A stretch of 64,000 nucleotides of DNA. It comes from Lojkania enalia. Its lineage: Eukaryota; Ascomycota; Dothideomycetes; Pleosporales. Below are positions 25,701 to 36,897 of this stretch, piece after piece; positions within the stretch are counted from its first letter, which is position 1; each line of letters begins with the position of its first letter. The position numbers and the translations under genes were made by a program. Where the stretch lies: positions 108,594 to 172,593 of the forward strand of contig ML986690.1 in assembly GCA_010094045.1 (NCBI GenBank). Direction: 5' to 3'. The notes under the pieces were generated by a model. The model searched no databases. It saw only the letters and a program-made list of their open reading frames with translations, and was not told where the DNA came from.

Positions 25701-25914
25701 ACCTGGAAGGTTCCATACGATGCACCGGGTCGCAACACAACATATGCTTGGGTGATACAGACTATCGAACTTCTTCTCTGACACTTACGTAAGTACACTA
25801 GGGCCTAGCCAATATTCAGTACCTAACGATTAGGGTTCAAAAGTACCCCTCTCACGTAGATATTCTATAGCTAGAAAGCGCCATTGCCTAGTAGCGATAT
25901 CTCTCTAAGATACC
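22790..25914. other. Intergenic region with unrecognised short frames
   Basis: About 3.1 kb. Between 23290 and 24030 several short plus-strand frames in different phases look weakly protein-like (for example at 23340-23490 and 23742-24026). They are interrupted by stops and match nothing I know; they may be gene relics. From about 24.1 to 25.6 kb the sequence is AT-rich and featureless. Confidence 0.35.
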
Positions 25915-27107
25915 ATGTTGACAAAGACTTCTAAAAAGATTCTAGTAGAAGGCGTCACGCTTCTAGTACTAGACATAATAGCTGTGGCTCTACGTCTCTG
26001 GGCAAGACAGATCAAGAGACAGCGATTGGGCACAGACGACGTATTTGCCATCCTTGCATTAGTAAGTTCCATCTTTCAAGTGGATAATGGGTATTAATGA
26101 ATTAGATTTGCCTGATATGCAGTGCTATTGTGTTTATCTGGGGTGAGTGAATTAGAGCGGCAACTATTTAGTATCTGCAAGGACCTAACGACACACCACA
26201 GGTGCTGCGGATGGCGGACTTGGACATCATGTTAATGATCTCTCAATGGACACCATTGCTTTATTTCTTAAGGTAAGCACTAAAACCATCATCGAGATTG
26301 GGATCTTAGTTGCATGACTAGATACAATTCGCTCTCCAGTTTCCTTATCTCCTCTCGGTGACTTTCATCAAACTGTCCATACTATTCTTCTACGAGCGAG
26401 TCTTTCCCCTGCCGACATTTACTACTGCGACGCGATGCATGTGCGTCTTTGTTATCCTATGGTTTATTACCTTTTTCTTTGCAACCCTTTTCCAGTGCTG
26501 GCCAATATCAGGAAATTGGCAACTTGGCAACGCCGCAGATACGATAAACCAATATGCCATGTATGCTGCTGCGACAATCCTGGAATCGTTAGCGGATATC
26601 GTGACGCTCACGATACCAATTTTTGTCGTTTGGACAATGCGGCATCTCAGCACTCGGAAAAAGGTTATGGTCACCTTACTATTTTTGCTTGGGGCATTGT
26701 ATGTGACCTCATCTGCCCTCCTTTTATTGCGCAATACTAATAGTTACCGTGAAGTGTTTGCTTTGCTAGCATTATGCGACTTTACTACATCGTTAAATAT
26801 ATGGGACCCAATGCAAAAGATGATATTGATTTAACCTGTAAGAACTGATTTGCAACGCTTCCCGATGAATACTAATAATCGAAAAGACAATTTGGCGGAT
26901 CTCGTCGTTTGGTCTGGTGTTGAGCCACCGTTGGGCTTGATCTGCGTATGCCTACCTACGCTCAGCCCAGTCTTTCGCGACCGTAAATACCCTATTGTCT
27001 TTGTTGAACTACGAGACTTCCTTCGTTCAAAGTTTTCAGGAGAGGATAAATCTGATAACAACGAATCTGGACACGTTCTTCGGCCGGGGGATAAAAATGA
27101 ACCATGA
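25915..27107 (+). CDS. PTH11-like rhodopsin-domain integral membrane protein (copy 2)
   Basis: Six exons: 25915-26061, 26106-26142, 26202-26272, 26322-26698, 26755-26837 and 26887-27107, giving 311 residues. Introns are 44-59 bp with good donors (GTAAGT, GTGAGT, GTAAGC, GTATGT, GTAAGA). Splicing rebuilds the family layout: helix 1 with RLWARQIKRQRLGTDDVFAILAL, a GAADGGLGHHV loop, FIKLSILFFYERVF, a long CWPISGNW loop, then FASIMRLYYIV, then NLADLVVWSGVEPPLGLICVCLPTLSPVF, the characteristic last helix. The short acidic tail ends at 27107. The acceptor before exon 4 could instead be at 26339, dropping six residues. Like copy 1 this is probably a surface 7-TM sensor; the two differ too much to be a recent tandem duplicate. 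Confidence 0.82.
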
Positions 27108-27585
27108 TTTAGAACGCCAACTAGTCGAGCCGACATCACTTTATTCCTACGAAGGGAAAGTACGACACTGACGGAAGCTTCAGTTAGATTCGTTGAGCTC
27201 GGACGGAATTTATAGTGTCATAGTAGGGATCCTACTCCGCATCCTTAGAAAACAAGAACGGCCCTTGGCGTTTATGGAGAACTCAAAACCTTGACGACGC
27301 GCCCATAGTACTGCATTTACTATCAATTCTGTTTGTATTTTCGTATTATGCCTAGCCTCGCTTTTACAAGTTTTACTATTTGTTTAAACTCGGTTTACAA
27401 TTCTTTAGCCTTACTGAATCTTGGCTTGTCGGAACTTTCACCCGCATAGTAGAGAAGTTTATGATTTAGCAGTAATAGAAGTATTGATTCGTAAATGTAC
27501 GCGTTTCATGCAACATTTACTTCAGGGGTTTCACCCACGCTCCCCCCGAACTTTAACCCCAATGCCAATCAACTAACTCACCCTA
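27108..27585. other. Convergent intergenic region
   Basis: About 480 bp between the ends of two convergent genes. No gene or repeat seen. Confidence 0.45.
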
Positions 27586-28581
27586 CTACTGCGGTACAAG
27601 CACACCCCGATATCTCATTTTGCCCTCATTTAGAGTGTTCATGGCCTTTGCAATACCATCCTCCGACATAGGGAACTCCTGGATCATCGGTTTTATGCTG
27701 TGCTGAGCTGCAAATTGCAACATCTCCCGATGGAGATGTCGAGGGGCGACAATACTTCCCTGGATGCGGGTTCCATTAAGGATTAATGGCATATAAGGAA
27801 CGACGAGGTCATTCCCAGAGACAGTAAGTGGGAAGATGACGCTATTCGGAGCCATTGCGGGCAAGAGAAGTTTCCAATCGGGCTGAATGCTTGCCGTAAT
27901 CAATAGAGCATCTAATTTCCTTCCGAGATCGAGCTCCGACTTTCCTTTTGTCGCGATAAATTCGTGTGCGCCTAGCTTCATTGCCTCCTCTTTCTTGCTA
28001 TCCGTGCCAGAGAGAACAACAACGTCGCAACCCATTTTGGATGCAAACTGAATGGCGAGATGGCCAAGTCCTCCAACACCCATTATACCGACGCGCGCGG
28101 TAGATGGGATATTGTACATCCTCAAGGCATTGAATACTGTTGCGCCACCGCACATCAACGGCGCGGCCTCCTTATCGGTAAGTTCGCCCGGGATCTGGAA
28201 GAGGAAGGCTTCCCTCCAAACAGCATGGCTCGCAAAGCTTCCCTGATCAAGATCGGCCTCTCCATATATAGCGCGCTGTGGGCAGAATGTTTCCATTCCG
28301 CTAAGGCACTGATCGCAGTGGCCGCAGGAATCGTGCTCGTAACCCCACCCAACGCGCTGACCCTTCTTCAAGTACTTCACGTCTGGCCCTGTCGCCTCGA
28401 CAACGCCAGTGCCCTCGTGGCCGAGGACCATGTCGACATTTCTGTAATGCTCGTCGGTACCACAGAGGCCAGAGGCAGTTACCCGAATGAGGACATCATC
28501 GCCCCTCAGGTCTGGCTTGGTGGTTTGTGCTTTCTTTATTGACCCATCATGGGAGCCTTTGTAAACTGTAAAGGAAGGCAT
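27586..28581 (-). CDS. Zinc-dependent alcohol dehydrogenase (MDR, CAD/ADH6-like)
   Basis: Single exon. The ATG at 28581 gives 331 residues and begins MPSFTVYKG; the frame stays open to 28650 with a further ATG, but the downstream start fits the family. Catalytic zinc ligands are C40 (in GLCGTDEH), H55 (in LGHEGTGVV) and C144 (in LMCGGATVF). The structural zinc site is C86, C89, C92 and C100. The nucleotide-binding glycines are in GVGGLGHLA (168-176). The family reduces aldehydes or oxidises alcohols with NAD(P)H, often NADPH in cinnamyl-alcohol/ADH6 relatives. It ends in VLVPQ with no targeting signal, so cytosolic. It lies upstream of, and on the same strand as, an MFS transporter and could detoxify aldehydes, but a specific substrate cannot be read from the sequence. 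Confidence 0.9.
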   Translation of the reverse strand: MPSFTVYKGSHDGSIKKAQTTKPDLRGDDVLIRVTASGLCGTDEHYRNVDMVLGHEGTGVVEATGPDVKYLKKGQRVGWGYEHDSCGHCDQCLSGMETFCPQRAIYGEADLDQGSFASHAVWREAFLFQIPGELTDKEAAPLMCGGATVFNALRMYNIPSTARVGIMGVGGLGHLAIQFASKMGCDVVVLSGTDSKKEEAMKLGAHEFIATKGKSELDLGRKLDALLITASIQPDWKLLLPAMAPNSVIFPLTVSGNDLVVPYMPLILNGTRIQGSIVAPRHLHREMLQFAAQHSIKPMIQEFPMSEDGIAKAMNTLNEGKMRYRGVLVPQ

Positions 28582-29820
28582 GGTGTAAATAGGAGTATAG
28601 TTTATCGAGTGTTGATTGTAGGGATTGGGGATGTTGAATTGATGTGTCAAGTGAGACGATAAGGACGTTGCAAATTATCGAGACTTAAGAGAACAAGTCT
28701 GGCAATTATATATCTGCGTAAAGGATTTCATCTACTACTAAAGACAAACCGAAATTGATTCTCTAAAGCAAAAATAGTGGCAATGACGCTGGGCGTTAGT
28801 AATCACCAGGGTAACAGGATAAACCGGAAATGACCTCAATTCAAAAAATCCTCCAGAAAACCGGGGCGCTAGACGGTTGTTAGGTATTAATCGTCTCTGG
28901 TTCTAGGTCTGTGATAGGCTGGATGATCCGGGCGTATGCTCTTATCGCCATTGAATAGTTATTCTATGTAGCTGCATGCATGGCTAACTAATCCTTCTGT
29001 GGGGTTTATTAAGCCAAGCTATTCCTTCCGCCCTCTTCATCTATGTTCAAACCCAACTCAAGGCCCATTCCTGGCTTCTTTGCGTAGTACCAGAAATGTT
29101 TTGAAGCGGTAAATATAAAGCATCGTTACGAGCGCCGGAGTTAAGAATGACGCGTGTAGATGACGGAACTCGACTCGGTTGAAAGAAAATTCCCGATATG
29201 ACCGGTTCGCGAGACTTGTATGGACAAGACCAAAGTATCCTGATGGGCTAAATCCGATTTATCGGGTTTCCTGCCTTGCGTATAATATACGTGTTTGACA
29301 AGCCGTGGGCAGATATTGATCAAAATCTCTAACCTGGGACTAAAAGCATCTAGAAGTTTAATGATATGGAATATTTTCGAACACTAAATGGGCCTCGACG
29401 TCCTCCAAATTTGACATCATGACTTTAAATTCTCGGGGTGATGCGTGGATCTGGTCGAGGCGAGGTCTGACCCTGGTAGCCATAGACGCACGATCATTGG
29501 TCAGGATGGATCATAGTTTGAGACGCTACTAAACGCCCTAATCATCAAGAACCTTGGTCTATGTGTCTACGGGGATAAATGCTTTATAATCCCAGACAGA
29601 ACCAGTGATACATATATCGGATAGGCAATCAAAGATGCTTCTTATAACCTTCGCGACGCATCCTGCCTTATCGCGCATCGAGCCTGTAAACTCATCTTAA
29701 CTTTGTATATTCCTATACCGATACAATATGCAGCCAGGGGGCACTAAACAGGTGAGTAATCATGCTTGATCTCGTTCATGCCTGTAGCGAAGGGCAATGG
29801 ACCCGGGATCTTACAAACGA
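28582..29820. other. Intergenic region
   Basis: About 1.2 kb upstream of the alcohol dehydrogenase and downstream of the MFS gene. No gene family recognised. Confidence 0.4.
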
Positions 29821-31572
29821 TTAGGCGGCCTCGCCTACCATCAGCACCTTGCCTTTCACGCTCACCCACTCTAGACCAAAGCCGCAGAAGAATGCTAGGG
29901 CCGCAGTCGCGGCTCCCAAGTAAAACGGGTCCAAAATTGCCTTGTTGTAAGCTTGTAGCACTATAGGTAGTTGTTCAGGAGTTACCACGTTTTGGATACC
30001 AATTGTCCCTGCTGCTAGCAATTTGTCGATGTCAACTTCTGGAACATTTTTCATGAGCTGATCAAGTAGCTGCTCATTGAAGATGGTTTGGGAAATGGCT
30101 GTAAAGAAAGCGCTTCCGAAAAACTGGAAGAAGGTTACGGTCGATATACCGACAGGAGTCTTTTCGGCAGTAAGAACGGCTTGAACAGAGATTAAAGGGA
30201 CTGTCATAAACATGCCGGCCCCAAATCCGTACATGATAAGGTAGCCAATCCATTTTGGACTAGCGGAGTCGATGTTGAAAGTTGTGAATAGGCCTGATCC
30301 AATTGACATGAGTGCCAACCCAGCTAGTAGCCAAGGGTTGTAGTAACCAAATTGGGTTATCAACGCTCCAGATACAATACTCGCCACAACTTGGGCAAGC
30401 ATTGCTGGCAGAAGTCTCACTCCAGAGTCTGTTGGTGAAGCACCTTTTATTGCCTGGAACCATTCCGGCATCCATAGACCCAGAATCATTTGAGCCGGCA
30501 TACCGACCATTGCCGTTATACATGCCCAAAGGACTGTACGTTGAAATACGATGGACGGTGGAAACATACCTTCCTCCTCGGTACGCTTTTGCCAGATCAG
30601 AAAGAGGATAAGAATCGTTCCTGCGCCCACGAAGAGACCGATGACCCGACTTGAAGACCAAGGGTAGGTTACGCCACCCCATTGTAAAGCCATCAGAATC
30701 ATGATAACGGCCGGAATGAAGAGAAAAGCACCTGGGAGGTCAAGCCGCTTAATTCGCTCTTGGATCGAATCTTGCTCCACGGCTCGCAGTGGAGGGTGAA
30801 ATATGAGCACTAATGCCGCAATAGTGATGCCTCCAAAGGGCAAGTTTATGTAAAAGACCCATCGCCACGAAACGTGCTCCGTGAACGCACCGCCAATGAG
30901 TGGACCAGCAATTGTTGAGATCCCAAACATAGACATAAGAATGCCAGTGTACATGGGACGTAGCCGAAGGGATACAACCGCTGCGATAATAGACAAGGTG
31001 CCAGACATTAAACCAGCTGCACCCGTGCCAGCGATTGCACGGCCAATTATGAGCATCTCGGAAGAGGTGGCGGCGCCGGATATAAGGGATCCAATTTCAA
31101 ATATAGCAAAGAAAGTCATGAAAGTCCACTACGATTCGATCGCATTAGCCCCCTCGAACAATGTAGCTATTGGGGAGATGGCATACCTTGAGGGAGAAAT
31201 TGGCATATAACTTTCCGCTAAGAGGCTGGAGGGAGCACCTGCTAAAACTGAGTAAAAAGTTATAGTGAGCGGAGACAGATTTGCCTACACTGTGAGCAGA
31301 TACCCACTGACATACCATCCTATATCCTCTGTGGATTGAAATTTCGCAGTGATTTCCGGAATTGCAGTGGTGAGAATGGACATATCAAGAGCCATCAAAA
31401 AGACGGCTATCCCAAGACCGAAGATGAGGATATGAAGCTTCGTTCCTGACATGAAGTGGCTTTCTATATCCTTACTATTACTGGTCGTAGGTTCATCGGC
31501 GACGGAGCCCGGCCTGAAAGTTTCAACATCTTCATCCGTTTTAAGTTGTTTATCGTCGACGATAGTCGTCAT
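29821..31572 (-). CDS. MFS drug:H+ antiporter, 14-TM DHA2 type
   Basis: Three exons: 31572-31289, 31238-31187 and 31128-29821, encoding 547 residues. The 50-bp first intron (donor GTAGGC) and 58-bp second intron (donor GTATGC) are needed to rebuild [25 protein letters not shown], a typical motif region around TM2. The N-terminal 45 residues are polar. The signature [14 protein letters not shown] lies in TM1, and a motif-C-like [13 protein letters not shown] in TM5 marks antiporters. About 14 hydrophobic helices can be counted. Such proteins export toxic or self-made metabolites across the plasma membrane or vacuole using the proton gradient. It is transcribed divergently from a Zn2Cys6 regulator about 600 bp away, a classic arrangement for an export gene and its regulator. 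Substrate unknown. Confidence 0.9.
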
Positions 31573-32171
31573 TTCGAATCGATCAATCGCCAGGTGCTCT
31601 TCAGATTAGAATGAAGATGCGAGTGGAAATACTCGATACAAGAGAGATAGTATGAGGCTGAGAGACACGAGCAAGGAACGTGAAAAGAGAAATATAAACA
31701 ACTCTGCGTTCCATTAACAGAGAGCTTATATATTCTTCGTCTGTACATTATAAGAATCTACACTGTGCCCGTACAAGGATAGTTGAAGAGGCGGACACGC
31801 AGCGTAAATGTGAGCTTTCCATTCCGGCGGGAAAATATATATGTTGGCAGCTATGCCAGCTGCGCATTGCACATCAATCTAAGATGCCGATCTCCTTAGA
31901 TGGCAGAATAACCTTATTGAAGGTATCCTGCAACCCGTTCAGGGATGAAACGAGATGGTGCAGTGACATGGTCCGGTGTGACGTTCTAGAACGGAAGTCG
32001 GGGAAATTTTTGGACCGTTCCCGTCGGAATAATTGCTAAGACACCCGATTCCTTCGCTTATCCTTCAACCAACAATCTGCTCTACATGTCCGAACGCATC
32101 TTCATTCCTATCCCGACGGCACACGGGCTCGAATTCTGTTCACATATCCCTATCCACTGCATGCGCCTAGC
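31573..32171. promoter_or_regulatory. Bidirectional promoter between MFS exporter and Zn2Cys6 regulator
   Basis: 599 bp separate the two divergent start codons. A perfect 12-bp palindrome CGTTCTAGAACG is at 31982-31993, and an everted CCG-N7-CGG pair is at 32015-32027, the triplet type bound by zinc-cluster dimers. The core TTCTAGAA also resembles a heat-shock element. Control of both genes from here is inferred. Confidence 0.5.
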
Positions 32172-34775
32172 ATGACTGTAGAAATGTCGAGGAGGCAGAA
32201 GGCTGCCTGCCAAAATTGCACCAAGGCTAAAGCCAAATGCTCGCCGTCTGAGAATAGTCCGGAAATTTGCTACAGATGTCAAAGGCTGAATAAGACGTGC
32301 GTATATGATGAGTTTGCTCGGAAAAGGGGCCCGAAAGCGCGTTCGTACGTACTGTTTTCTATAACACGTTCACTAAGAAATCCGATGTCCATTCACCTTT
32401 TCCTTATGTCTATCTGTCCATCTGTACGTTGGCGAAGTATTATACCCACTTTCTTTGCCTTGGAAGGCTCAATTCTAGTTTCACACCATTTTGGGAGACT
32501 GCATCGCACCAAAGTCAGATTCCTCCGACTGTCTTTTACTTTGATGCATAATTCGTTTTGGCCCTTATTGTTTTGCACCTTGGTTGGAATATGAAATCGG
32601 CATCGTGAATGAGTTCATGACTGCTTAAAATTAGTCTTTAAATTATTATACTAACGACAAGTAACAGGCGGGTTAAGCAACTTGAGCAACGCGTTGACAA
32701 TCTCATTGATCTGTTGACTGCCAATGGTCAGGTCACTCCGAGCGTACCTGCTTCGGCCGATGTTCCGATTGAGATCTCAGACTCAGTAACGCAAAATGAC
32801 CAAATCGAGGTCTTGAACCCCTCAGAAACTTCTACGGCGCCGCTTGAGACTCCAGAGTCACAGTGGGACAAAGATGAAACTACTGATAGCTTTGATCCGG
32901 TGGCTGTTGGCATGGTCGATCTAGAGAGAGCGACCATACTTCTACGAGAATACAAAGAATCATTCACTTCATCGTTTCCGTTCGTTATCATCCCTGCAGA
33001 AATGTCCGCAGATGACCTTCGCCATCAGCAACCCTTTCTATTCCACGCCATCATGGCGATCATGACATATAAGACGCCCATGATCCAGCACTTAATCGCT
33101 TGTAATTTTAAGAATCAGATGGCAACACGCATGATTGTACGCTCAGATAAGAGCTTGGGTATTCTGCAAGCGCTACTTGTGTTCGCAGCGTGGTACCATT
33201 TCAGTTACCGCGCTCATTCGCAGCACATAACTATAATCATTCAGCTCTGTGTTGCTTTAATACAGGATCTTGGTTTATCTAAAAATCCAAGAGAGAAGTT
33301 GCGGAACGTGGCTCCCGATCGTGGGGTAGTTTTCAATTCACAGCGATATGCAGCAGAGCAACGTGCCTTTCTGGGAACTTATTATTTGGCAGTTGCGTAA
33401 GTACGCTCTATATAGAATCCCCAGCTATTAATTTGTTTGTACAGCTAAAAGAGAAATAGATTTGCCCAAGCTTGGCGGAAGCGTTGCACCATGACATTCA
33501 CAAAGTATATGGCGCAATGCAGCGCGTTACTTGGTCAAGAGCTACGAGAACCCACTGATGCCTTGATTAGTCCTCTCATTCGGCTTAGCGAATTGCTTTG
33601 CCGGGTCAATGATTCCTTCTCGTATGATGATGTCGCTAGTGCCGATATTCGAGGGGATATGATTATAGACTTATCAATTTCTAATTTCCGAGGTGAACTA
33701 GATCGTATTAGGCAAACACTACCTATCAAAGTAATGGAGAATTGTACGCTCAAATCGCCTATTGATATATACCTATGCTGATTTTTTGGTGCTCTTAGTT
33801 ACCATACAACATACCCTCCGTCTCCTTGAGATCTGGATTCACGAATGCTCCCTCCATACTTCTCTTTGGACACCTCAACCTTCACACCCGAATGGGAATC
33901 TGTCTCTCTCTGTTTCACGCTTGAAAAATCTTTGTTCTTGCCTTCATTCGACGAAGACATATCTTGAAGCTATACTAGCAACCTCACAGTCCTCACTTTA
34001 TCAATTTGCTTTTCCAGTATGGTCCGGATGGTTCTACGCCATCATAGTGGCCTGCAAACTTGTATTTCTTCAAGAAAACGAGAAACAGGGTCAAACAAGC
34101 CTGGAAGGTGTCCAGCACGCCCTTGAAGATCTCCTACCAGAGTATCTTGCCTCTGACGCTTCACATGATTCCACAAGTCAACCAACGAAGGGTCATAGTT
34201 CTGCTTCCTGGAATCCGGTAATGGTGGCAAAGGAGGCAGATGTACAACACCTCTTCGAGAGCTTCATCGAGAAGTTGAAATTCACTTATCCAGCGAATCT
34301 TCGGGCCGATGATCTTGATTGTTCTGCGAAAGAAAAAGACAGGCATGACCGAGATGTTCTCTTCAGCTTTGTATGCCTTCAACTAAGCATTCTCCGCGGC
34401 TTCAACAAGAATATGAACGAGTATGCTATCAAGGCTGCTTCCGCTCTAGCCGACACATCTCATGTCGTCCCCAGCAGCCAACCCCCAGAATATAGCGCGC
34501 CGTCAAATGCGAATAATAATCGGATCGTGGATCTAGGTGCCAATCATGCACCTTCAGCTGGATCTGCATCCATTACAAACACCCCGGTGACCACGTATCA
34601 ATATACACGCGGTTTCAGCCCGCACCCAATCCCTTTCCTCCATTCGCTCAATTTCAATACGGTGAACTTCGACAGTATAGCATTGCCTGGGCCGCCTCCA
34701 TCGATGCAGCAAGATTCCTATGAAGATTGGATGTGGGATAATATGATGGAAGATTTTGCGATACCTAGTTTGTAA
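32172..34775 (+). CDS. Zn2Cys6 fungal transcription factor
   Basis: Four exons: 32172-32344, 32668-33396, 33460-33743 and 33799-34775, encoding 720 residues. The N-terminal zinc cluster is Cys13-x2-Cys16-x6-Cys23-x9-Cys33-x2-Cys36-x6-Cys43. It runs into a basic linker KRGPKARS and, after the first splice, a short coiled-coil RVKQLEQRVDNLIDLL for dimerisation. The middle resembles the fungal-specific regulatory domain (LGTYYLAVAFAQAWRK across intron 2). The C-terminus is Pro/Ser/Asn-rich and ends in an acidic tail (YEDWMWDNMMEDF) suited to activation. Intron 1 is long (323 bp) but ends with a textbook TACTAAC branch site and AACAG acceptor. Likely the nuclear regulator of the divergent MFS gene and perhaps the dehydrogenase; this is inference from position. 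Confidence 0.88.
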
Positions 34776-35946
34776 GATTAGAATGTGTAATTTAAATGGA
34801 ATATAGCTATAATTTGTCCAAATGTATTTCAATTGTCCTTTCGAGTAGTAGATGATAAGTCCATTTTTCACGCCTGCATCGCTACAAGCTCAGCATAAGT
34901 GTAAATGAAACTTTATATTTAAGAAATCACGTAAGACAAAAAGTGGGGGGAACTGAGAGCAGAAGAGGAGCGGGGGTTGTCGCGTATTAGGCAGCATCAA
35001 TTGCTGAGGCAAATATTGATGTATTGAAGGAGGGTAGGTGGCCTGCCTGGTAGTGGCAAGACTATATAGACCTAAAAATAGCCTAGCTATAATAAGATAT
35101 AATAGAATTATATAAACACGTGACAGGGGTGGAAGTAGCCTAATTCGATTTCAGCCTCTAAGCCGCAATGGAGTGACCAGCAAACTCAAATGCCCGATCT
35201 CTTCTCGGCTCATAGTATAACCGGGGGTCTAGTTATAGGTTGACGGATCTCACTATCTGTACCTCTCGAGATCGCCAATCGACCCTTAGCTGTTTGTTGA
35301 ACGTATCCCGAGTTTCTTTATATACAGTCAAAAAAATAGTGTCTTGTAGTAAAATTTAAGGTCTTTAGGTATATAAACACTGCGAGCCCCCGCCCCTCCT
35401 CATCACCTCACTCTGCACAGCTGCTTGTACTGATCATGTACATTGTATGCAAAACGGGCCTTTTGAGATCGTGCTGACAGGTTTCAATGATCGCTAACAT
35501 GGACAAGATGAACGAGGAATTCAACCCCGAACCATTGTATAGCCTTGCCTGCACACGACTTGAAGTTAAAAACTCATAATTCCTCGCCGAATTCCCGAGA
35601 AGGAGCTACATATCAATGACATCTATAAAAACTCAACTAGGCTTTTCCTCCACAGTTCGCCTACACACCTCTACTTGCCGTATCTCTTCGCGAACTACAA
35701 AAGGCTGAGGAATGCCGACCTCAAGGCGCGAAAGAACGCGACCGACCTCGAGTTAGTAAATTCAGTCTTCTATTGACGATGGAGAATCGGCATGCCTTTT
35801 CGAAGTTCATTTGAAAAGTCCGCCACAATGTTTCCTCAAGGCTCTGACTGGTAGTAGTCCCGCTCGGGCTGCAATCTGCAAATATCTGGTTAGTCTTGAT
35901 TTTACGCGGAGCTACTTCGGTACTTGTGAGGGAGGTCTGATCCGCA
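34776..35946. other. Intergenic region
   Basis: About 1.2 kb, AT-rich in places. Short frames on both strands near 35.5-35.95 kb may be more of the degenerate fragment that follows, but nothing is firm. Confidence 0.35.
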
Positions 35947-36621
35947 TTGACAAGTTCCATGCCCGAGAATCATTTTTGCGGCTTGAACATCGACGTCATT
36001 AATTTCAGCCACTGGCAAAGACTCCGAATCAGGGATATCACTAAGACTTTGAGGGAGATAAAATATCAACTTCCGTGTAATCCAAAGGACATTATCAGCA
36101 AATACCACGCCCTTTCTAAAGAAACTTTCAAGAGACATGGCCCCGTTTTCGCCTAGAGGTGCATGACGCATTGTAATAACTTGGATAAAAAGGACGCAGA
36201 AAGGTGGAAAGAAGACGAGAGGCAGGAGTATGGGGATCATGATCATCTGACTGAGGATATCTTGGAGCCTTCCCAGATTGACTGGATGAGCGAGCTGATC
36301 ACGAGTTCATCGGTTGAGATTGACGGTAACGTAGAGACCCGCCCTCCACCATAGAATCAGCATGTTCCCTGGTTGAACCTTACGATTGGCATGAAGGTAC
36401 TTGAAGAGAATATTGAAGAAAAAATATCAGATCGGGTCCTGGAGAAGCTCTTGGCGCTAAATATGGAGGGGAATAGCCGTGTGGGTGAGTGTTTGGATAA
36501 AATAATGGAAGGGTGGCATTATCAACACGATTCTGTGAGCAGTGCAAGAATCAAGGATGGGAAGGCAGTTGAGGTATTCACATCTCCCTCTCCCAATAAT
36601 GATGTTCTCAAGATCTTATGA
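35947..36621 (+). pseudogene. Degenerate fragment of an unrecognised protein family (copy A)
   Basis: Three successive plus-strand frames (35947-36156, 36163-36354, 36373-36621) read as one interrupted protein. They contain IKYQLPCNPKD, then an acidic stretch with EPSQIDW, then a Glu-rich helix with SDRVLEKLLALNMEGNS. The minus-strand relic at 53.2-53.95 kb gives the same order: EYNLPINPKD, DPARADW, then VLERLLGMKLEHGS. Agreement between two independently decayed copies argues that both derive from one real gene family. I do not recognise the family. No signal peptide or known domain is visible; the visible part is acidic and helical. Frames are broken by stops, so the copy is probably dead. 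Confidence 0.5.
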
Positions 36622-36897
36622 GCAAAAGGGTGCCCTTTAGAGATGAATAGAAAAAGTTATAAACATTGTAAACGGCTCTTTATGTTACCCCAATGATATC
36701 TAAAACCTTTGGACTCCATATATCATGGAATGATCTATGGTTGCGAAGGTTTGTATTATCATCTTGCTATATTCGAATAAACAAGAATATATTTAGCCTA
36801 TCCAATACTGTCCAACACATTTTAAGCAAAGAGACGGACGCCATTGCAGTTTTATGATGCTCTGCCATTTGTTGGTCTGAAGGCACTTCTAATCTTG

